A stretch of 64,000 nucleotides of DNA from Pseudomonas sp. B33.4. GTDB lineage: Bacteria > Pseudomonadota > Gammaproteobacteria > Pseudomonadales > Pseudomonadaceae. Location of the stretch: assembly GCF_034555375.1 (NCBI RefSeq), contig NZ_CP140706.1, positions 3,711,001 through 3,775,000 on the forward strand. The letters are read 5' to 3'. Both the position numbers and the translations under genes were made by a program. Positions 60,385 through 64,000 of the stretch are shown piece after piece (positions within the stretch are counted from its first letter, which is position 1; every line of letters starts with the position of its first letter). The notes beneath the pieces were generated by a model that worked only from the letters and a program-made list of their open reading frames with translations, searched no databases and was not told the DNA's origin.

Positions 60385-62769
60385 ATGCGCAACACATTGA
60401 AGTCGTTGTTTTTTGTCGTGTTCATGCTGCTGGTTGGCGGCAGTCCGCCGCTGTGGGCAGCCGACTTGCCGGCGCCGGTAACCACCGCTGCCGCGCCGTT
60501 GCCGGTGATTTCGCAAAGCGATCTGCAGGCCTTGCAACTGCGCCTCGATGGCCTCAAACAACAGATTTCCGCCGCGAACAACTATAACCAGCTCGAGGGC
60601 CCGCAGGATCGGGTGCAGGCGTTCATTCTGGATGTCGACCGGTTGTCGGCGGCGTTGTTGCCGCAGCAGGCGCAACTGGCCGTGCAGTTAGGGGTGTTGG
60701 GAGCGGCGCCAGATGCCGAGGTGGCGGCGGAACAGGCGGATATCGTCGCGCAACGGGCGTCCCTGGCGGAACAGAAGAGCAAGGTCGACGGCACGCTGAA
60801 AAGTCTCGCGGCATTGAAGCAGAGTGCCGCGGATCTTATTACGCAGATTGCCGGTATCCGCCGCACGTTGCTGGAAAGTGAACTGACGCTGGGCACTGAC
60901 AGCGTGCTGAGTCCAAGTTTCTGGTTGCCACTGGTGAATCCGACCGAGGATGATCGTCAGCGTCTGCGTTTTTTCGTCGCGCAGGTGCGCGACACATGGG
61001 CCACCGTGTGGGCCCCGGGCCAACGCGTTTACACCAGTGTGCTGATGGCGTTGGCGCTGATCATCTGGACGTTCGGGCGCAGGCTGGCCGAACGCGGTCT
61101 GACCTGGGTGTGCATTTACCGCATGCCCGAGGGACGTCTGCGCCGCAGTGCGCTGGCGTTCGCCTCGGCGCTGGCGACCATTGCCACCACCGGCATTGCC
61201 TTGCAGTTGCTGTTCTATGCCTGCACCCGCCACCAACCGTTACCCCCTGTGCTGGAAACGTTTTCCGAAGAGTTCGAGAAGGTTGTATATGCCTGCGTGC
61301 TGATCACCGGCCTAAGCCGCGCGTTGCTGTCGACCGAACATCCCTCGTGGCGCCTGCCGGCGATTGCCGATCAGGTCGCGCTGGCGCTCAGACCCTACCC
61401 GCGCATTTTGTCCTGCACGCTGCTGGTGCTGGTGACGCTGGTGCAGGTCAGCAATGCCACCGGCATGAGCAGCCAGATCGTGATCGCCGGGCGCGGGGTC
61501 ATTTCGATCGTCGTGCTGGCGATCGTGACGGTCCTGCTGTTGCGCGTCGGCAAAATGCGCAAGGCACTGGTCGCGGCCAATGATGCCTCGGCGGCCAACA
61601 GCACATTTGCCGGGGTGATTTACACCATCGCGAGCATCTCGATGTTTGTCTCGGCGATTGCCCTGCTCACCGGCTACGTATCACTGGCACGGTTCATCAG
61701 TTATGAGCTGGTGTGGGCGTACATTGTCTTGTCGGGTTTCTACCTGCTGATTCAACTGGTCAAGGACGTCTGTGAGCATGTGTTTTCACCCCGCCATGCG
61801 AGCGGCAAGGCGCTCAAACAGCTGCTCGGCATTGGTGATCGACGGCTTGATCAGATCGAGATTCTGCTATCGGGTTTCAGTCGGGCAGCGCTGCTGTTGC
61901 TGGCGGTCATCGCCCTGTTTGTCGGCGGCATCGGCACCACGCTCGGGCAACTGGCGAGCAACATCATGGCGATCCTCGGCGGTGCCGGGCTGCGCAAGCT
62001 GAACATCGTCCCCGGCCACCTGCTCAATGCCGTGCTGGCGCTGATGATCGGTATCTGGCTGATCCGCGCCCTGCGCCGCTGGCTCGACAATGAGTTCCTG
62101 CCCAAGACCGACATGGACCCGGGCATGTGTGCGTCGCTGAGCACGCTGTTTTCCAACATCGGTTATGCCTTTGTGATTCTGTTGACACTGTCGTCACTGG
62201 GCGTGCAGTGGACCAATCTGGCGTGGATCGTCAGTGCGCTGTCGGTGGGCATCGGCTTTGGTTTGCAGGAGATCGTGAAGAATTTCGTCTCGGGCCTGAT
62301 TCTGCTGACGGAACGACCGGTGAAGGTCGGCGACTTGATCAGCATCAGCGGTGTGGAAGGCGACATCCGCCGCATCAACGTGCGCGCCACGGAAATCCAG
62401 CTCAGCGACCGCTCGATCGTCATCGTGCCCAACTCGCAACTGATCTCGCAGAACCTGCGCAACGTGACGTTGGGCGGCAGCGCCCAAGGCGTGGCGGGGC
62501 TGGAACTGGTGTTCCCGCTGGACATCGATCCTGAAGAGGTCAAGGACCTGTTGCTCAATACTTATCGGGAGAATGAAACCATCCTCGATAAACCCGCCCC
62601 TTTTGTGCGTTTCAGCAAGTTGTCGCCGGACGGGATTGCCTTGTCGGTCACCGGATATGTAGGCAGCCCGAGGATTGTCGGGGTGACCAAAAGTGACTTG
62701 TTGTTTGAAATTCTCAAGCGCCTCGGAGCGGCCGGAATCGCATTGGCGAAACCGCCGGGAACGACGTAA
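60385..62769 (+). CDS. MscS-family mechanosensitive channel with DUF3772 domain
   Basis: 794-aa inner-membrane channel. Signal peptide about 1-25, a periplasmic DUF3772-type coiled-coil region (about 45-180), about ten transmembrane helices, then the MscS core: pore helix WTNLAWIVSALSVGIGFGLQEIVKNFVSGLILLTERPVKVGD (about 610-655) and the cytoplasmic beta domain (VRATEIQLSDRSIVIVPNSQLISQNLRN). It opens under membrane tension after osmotic downshock. Weak Shine-Dalgarno but unambiguous start region. Followed by a hairpin. Confidence 0.92.
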   Translation: MRNTLKSLFFVVFMLLVGGSPPLWAADLPAPVTTAAAPLPVISQSDLQALQLRLDGLKQQISAANNYNQLEGPQDRVQAFILDVDRLSAALLPQQAQLAVQLGVLGAAPDAEVAAEQADIVAQRASLAEQKSKVDGTLKSLAALKQSAADLITQIAGIRRTLLESELTLGTDSVLSPSFWLPLVNPTEDDRQRLRFFVAQVRDTWATVWAPGQRVYTSVLMALALIIWTFGRRLAERGLTWVCIYRMPEGRLRRSALAFASALATIATTGIALQLLFYACTRHQPLPPVLETFSEEFEKVVYACVLITGLSRALLSTEHPSWRLPAIADQVALALRPYPRILSCTLLVLVTLVQVSNATGMSSQIVIAGRGVISIVVLAIVTVLLLRVGKMRKALVAANDASAANSTFAGVIYTIASISMFVSAIALLTGYVSLARFISYELVWAYIVLSGFYLLIQLVKDVCEHVFSPRHASGKALKQLLGIGDRRLDQIEILLSGFSRAALLLLAVIALFVGGIGTTLGQLASNIMAILGGAGLRKLNIVPGHLLNAVLALMIGIWLIRALRRWLDNEFLPKTDMDPGMCASLSTLFSNIGYAFVILLTLSSLGVQWTNLAWIVSALSVGIGFGLQEIVKNFVSGLILLTERPVKVGDLISISGVEGDIRRINVRATEIQLSDRSIVIVPNSQLISQNLRNVTLGGSAQGVAGLELVFPLDIDPEEVKDLLLNTYRENETILDKPAPFVRFSKLSPDGIALSVTGYVGSPRIVGVTKSDLLFEILKRLGAAGIALAKPPGTT

Positions 62770-62788
62770 GCGGGTTATTCCCGAAGCG

Positions 62789-62814
62789 CCTAAAAGCCTG
62801 CCTTTTAGGTCTTT
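62789..62814 (+). terminator. terminator hairpin after the MscS gene
   Basis: CCTAAAAG / CTTTTAGG with a 5-base loop and a short T-containing tail, 20 bp after the stop. Confidence 0.55.
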
Positions 62815-62877
62815 ATTGGCGAGCAAACCGCAACCTTATACTCGATGGGTTCTCCTAACGATCAATAAGGATGTTCC

Positions 62878-63339
62878 ATGCCTCAACGTCTTTTCCTGGC
62901 GGCTTTATTCCTCGCCGTCGCCGGTTGTGCCAGCCCTCCTCCTGCGTCCGTCCACACCCATGATCCCGCCAGTTCGACTCTGCAAGGCGATGCTTCACGG
63001 CCGGCTCAGGCGCAGTGGATTCGTACCGAGTTGTACTTTTCCGTGGGTTCGATTGATGGCAAGGAAGGTGCGGTCAGCCCGGCGCGCTGGCGCGAGTTTC
63101 TTGATCAGGAGGTTACGTCGCGGTTTCCTGATGGTTTCAGTGTGCTGGATGCTTATGGGCAGTGGCGGGACAAGGGCGCGAAGGAGCCTGAGCGCTTGAG
63201 CACCAAGGTGATTGTGATCTTGCATGAGAACAGTGCGAAGAATGGGGCCAGCATCGAAGCGATTCGACTGGCTTACAAGCGTATTACCGGGGATTTGTCG
63301 GTGCTGCGGTTGTCGCAGCCGGCGGAGGTGTCCTTCTAG
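62878..63339 (+). CDS. DUF3574 lipoprotein
   Basis: 153-aa lipoprotein: lipobox LAVAGC (Cys17) after a short signal peptide, then a Pro/Ser-rich linker and the DUF3574 domain (WIRTELYFSVGSIDGKEGAVSPARWREFLDQEVTSRFPDGFSVLDA; later KVIVILHE). The family is periplasmic and of unknown function. AAGGATG precedes the ATG. Confidence 0.9.
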   Translation: MPQRLFLAALFLAVAGCASPPPASVHTHDPASSTLQGDASRPAQAQWIRTELYFSVGSIDGKEGAVSPARWREFLDQEVTSRFPDGFSVLDAYGQWRDKGAKEPERLSTKVIVILHENSAKNGASIEAIRLAYKRITGDLSVLRLSQPAEVSF

Positions 63340-63349
63340 AATCAGAAGC

Positions 63350-63562
63350 CCCTCACCCTAGCCCTCTCCCAAAGGGAGAGGGAACCGATCCGGGGATATT
63401 GAAGAAGTACGCCGACCTGAACGTGCTTCACTGAATCCGTAATCGATTTCGACCTGTATTTGCTTCACTGAATCCATAATCGACTCGGTCTTTCAGGTCG
63501 ATGTATCACCCAAGACACCTCGGTCGGCCCCCTCTCCCTCTGGGAGAGGGCTGGGGTGAGGG
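63350..63562. repeat. BIME/MITE-like element with terminal inverted repeats
   Basis: 213-bp element. Left end CCCTCACCCTAGCCCTCTCCC (63350-63370) and right end GGGAGAGGGCTGGGGTGAGGG (63542-63562) are inverted repeats with one mismatch. Each end also folds on itself (CCCTCTCCC/GGGAGAGGG). Inside are two 23-bp direct repeats starting TGCTTCACTGAATCC (63424 and 63461). No coding capacity, so non-autonomous. Confidence 0.85.
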
Positions 63563-64000
63563 TCCGCCTTCAAACGACTTAATCCAGCCAAAAGCACAGC
63601 CCCCACCAGCAACACCCCAATCCCGAAAAACGCCCCCACCCCCACCACCGTCACGCTGGAATACAGCATGTACAGGCACAACCCGAAAAACAGCAGCGGC
63701 AACAGCGGATACAACGGCACCTTGACCGGCCTCGGCACCTCGGGAAAACGCCGCCGCAGAATAATCAGCGCCACACTGCTCAAACTCAGAAACAGCCAGT
63801 ACACCGGGGTCAGGTACTCGACCATTGTGTTGAAACCGCTCTGGGTAAAACTGCCAAACAGCACCAGCAACAACGCCACCGCACCTTCCGCCAGCAACGC
63901 TTTGCGCGGCACACCATGGCGGTCATCCCAGGCGCCAAAACTGCGCAGTTGCGGTACATCGCGCGCAGCAGCGTAAGTAGTGCGAGCGCCGACCAGCAGC
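63493..64000 (-). CDS. amino-acid permease, 3' part only
   Basis: The gene enters from beyond base 64000. The visible part starts LLVGARTTYAAARDVPQLRSFGAWDDRHGVPRKALL, typical of APC amino-acid permeases (LAT/basic amino acid type), followed by four hydrophobic segments. The last residues, DPHPSPLPEGEGADRGVLGD and the stop, are translated from the BIME-like repeat, so the native C-terminus has been replaced or extended. Substrate unknown. Confidence 0.88.
   Translation of the reverse strand, partial: LLVGARTTYAAARDVPQLRSFGAWDDRHGVPRKALLAEGAVALLLVLFGSFTQSGFNTMVEYLTPVYWLFLSLSSVALIILRRRFPEVPRPVKVPLYPLLPLLFFGLCLYMLYSSVTVVGVGAFFGIGVLLVGAVLLAGLSRLKADPHPSPLPEGEGADRGVLGDTST

Noticed and set aside
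1..64000. CRISPR arrays, tRNA or rRNA genes, prophage integrase, transposases
   Set aside because: No regularly spaced short repeats with unique spacers, no cloverleaf sequences, and no recombinase motifs were found. The only tandem repeats are the coding 42-bp units at 60010-60177.

Overview
The window is GC-rich chromosomal DNA of a fluorescent pseudomonad (P. fluorescens/koreensis type). This is inferred from recognisable Pseudomonas families (DUF6124, CigR-type protein, GlxA-type regulators, DUF3772 MscS channel, DUF2986), from the BIME-like CCCTCACCC/GGGAGAGGG repeat near the right end, and from codon use. No rRNA, tRNA, integrase, transposase or CRISPR array was seen. Both ends are cut: a possible C-terminus at bases 2-85 and an amino-acid permease running off the right end.

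Layout. 0-5 kb: MsbA-type ABC exporter with a translationally coupled small protein, hotdog thioesterase, GabP-like permease. 5-15.6 kb: a signalling block. A 1.8-kDa-residue-class (about 1,830 aa) kinase-like/ATPase/GAF/PAS/histidine kinase fusion and its FixJ-type regulator read left; a GlxA/AraC regulator, a stand-alone receiver protein, an NDH-2-like flavoprotein and a metallo-beta-lactamase-fold hydrolase read right. TATACCT elements, one a perfect 16-bp palindrome, precede the receiver gene and the flavoprotein gene. 15.7-28 kb: accessory DNA with many small unknown genes, a HEAT-repeat protein and an HhH protein. It holds two roughly 0.83-kb direct repeats, each a long structured leader plus a DUF6124 gene, which bracket a PAAR-toxin44 type VI effector and its probable immunity gene. 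Each leader carries three short elements A, B and C, with B complementary to both A and C. The three co-vary between the copies, as in the phage P4 CI RNA immunity switch. A decayed third leader lies at about 17.1 kb.

28-34.7 kb: a copper/silver efflux operon (small Cys/Met-rich protein, CusC, CusB, CusA, CusF) with overlapping ATGA junctions and a terminator. 35-40 kb: acyltransferase, DCC protein, then a leftward DUF2269 / saccharopine-dehydrogenase-like / old-yellow-enzyme / MerR group with a 19-bp-spacer MerR promoter. 40-44 kb: large autotransporter. 44-47.5 kb: cobalamin riboswitch driving a BtuB-like receptor, a thioredoxin-like [2Fe-2S] ferredoxin and a BtuF-like binding protein. 47.6-59.7 kb: hemerythrin with a possible sigma-54 promoter, P-loop kinase, MocR regulator facing a divergent PanB, two GNATs, two methyltransferases, CigR-like protein, Cif-like hydrolase, gamma-glutamylcyclotransferase-like protein, DUF2986, a damaged Lrp regulator, and an EamA exporter divergent from an AraC regulator. 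59.9-64 kb: a secreted 91-aa peptide with four 14-residue repeats, an MscS/DUF3772 channel, a DUF3574 lipoprotein, a BIME-like element and the permease fragment.

The best candidate for an under-described system is the duplicated P4-CI-like RNA leader + DUF6124 module flanking the effector/immunity pair. Next are the kinase-like fusion block with TATACCT sites and the secreted tandem-repeat peptide.
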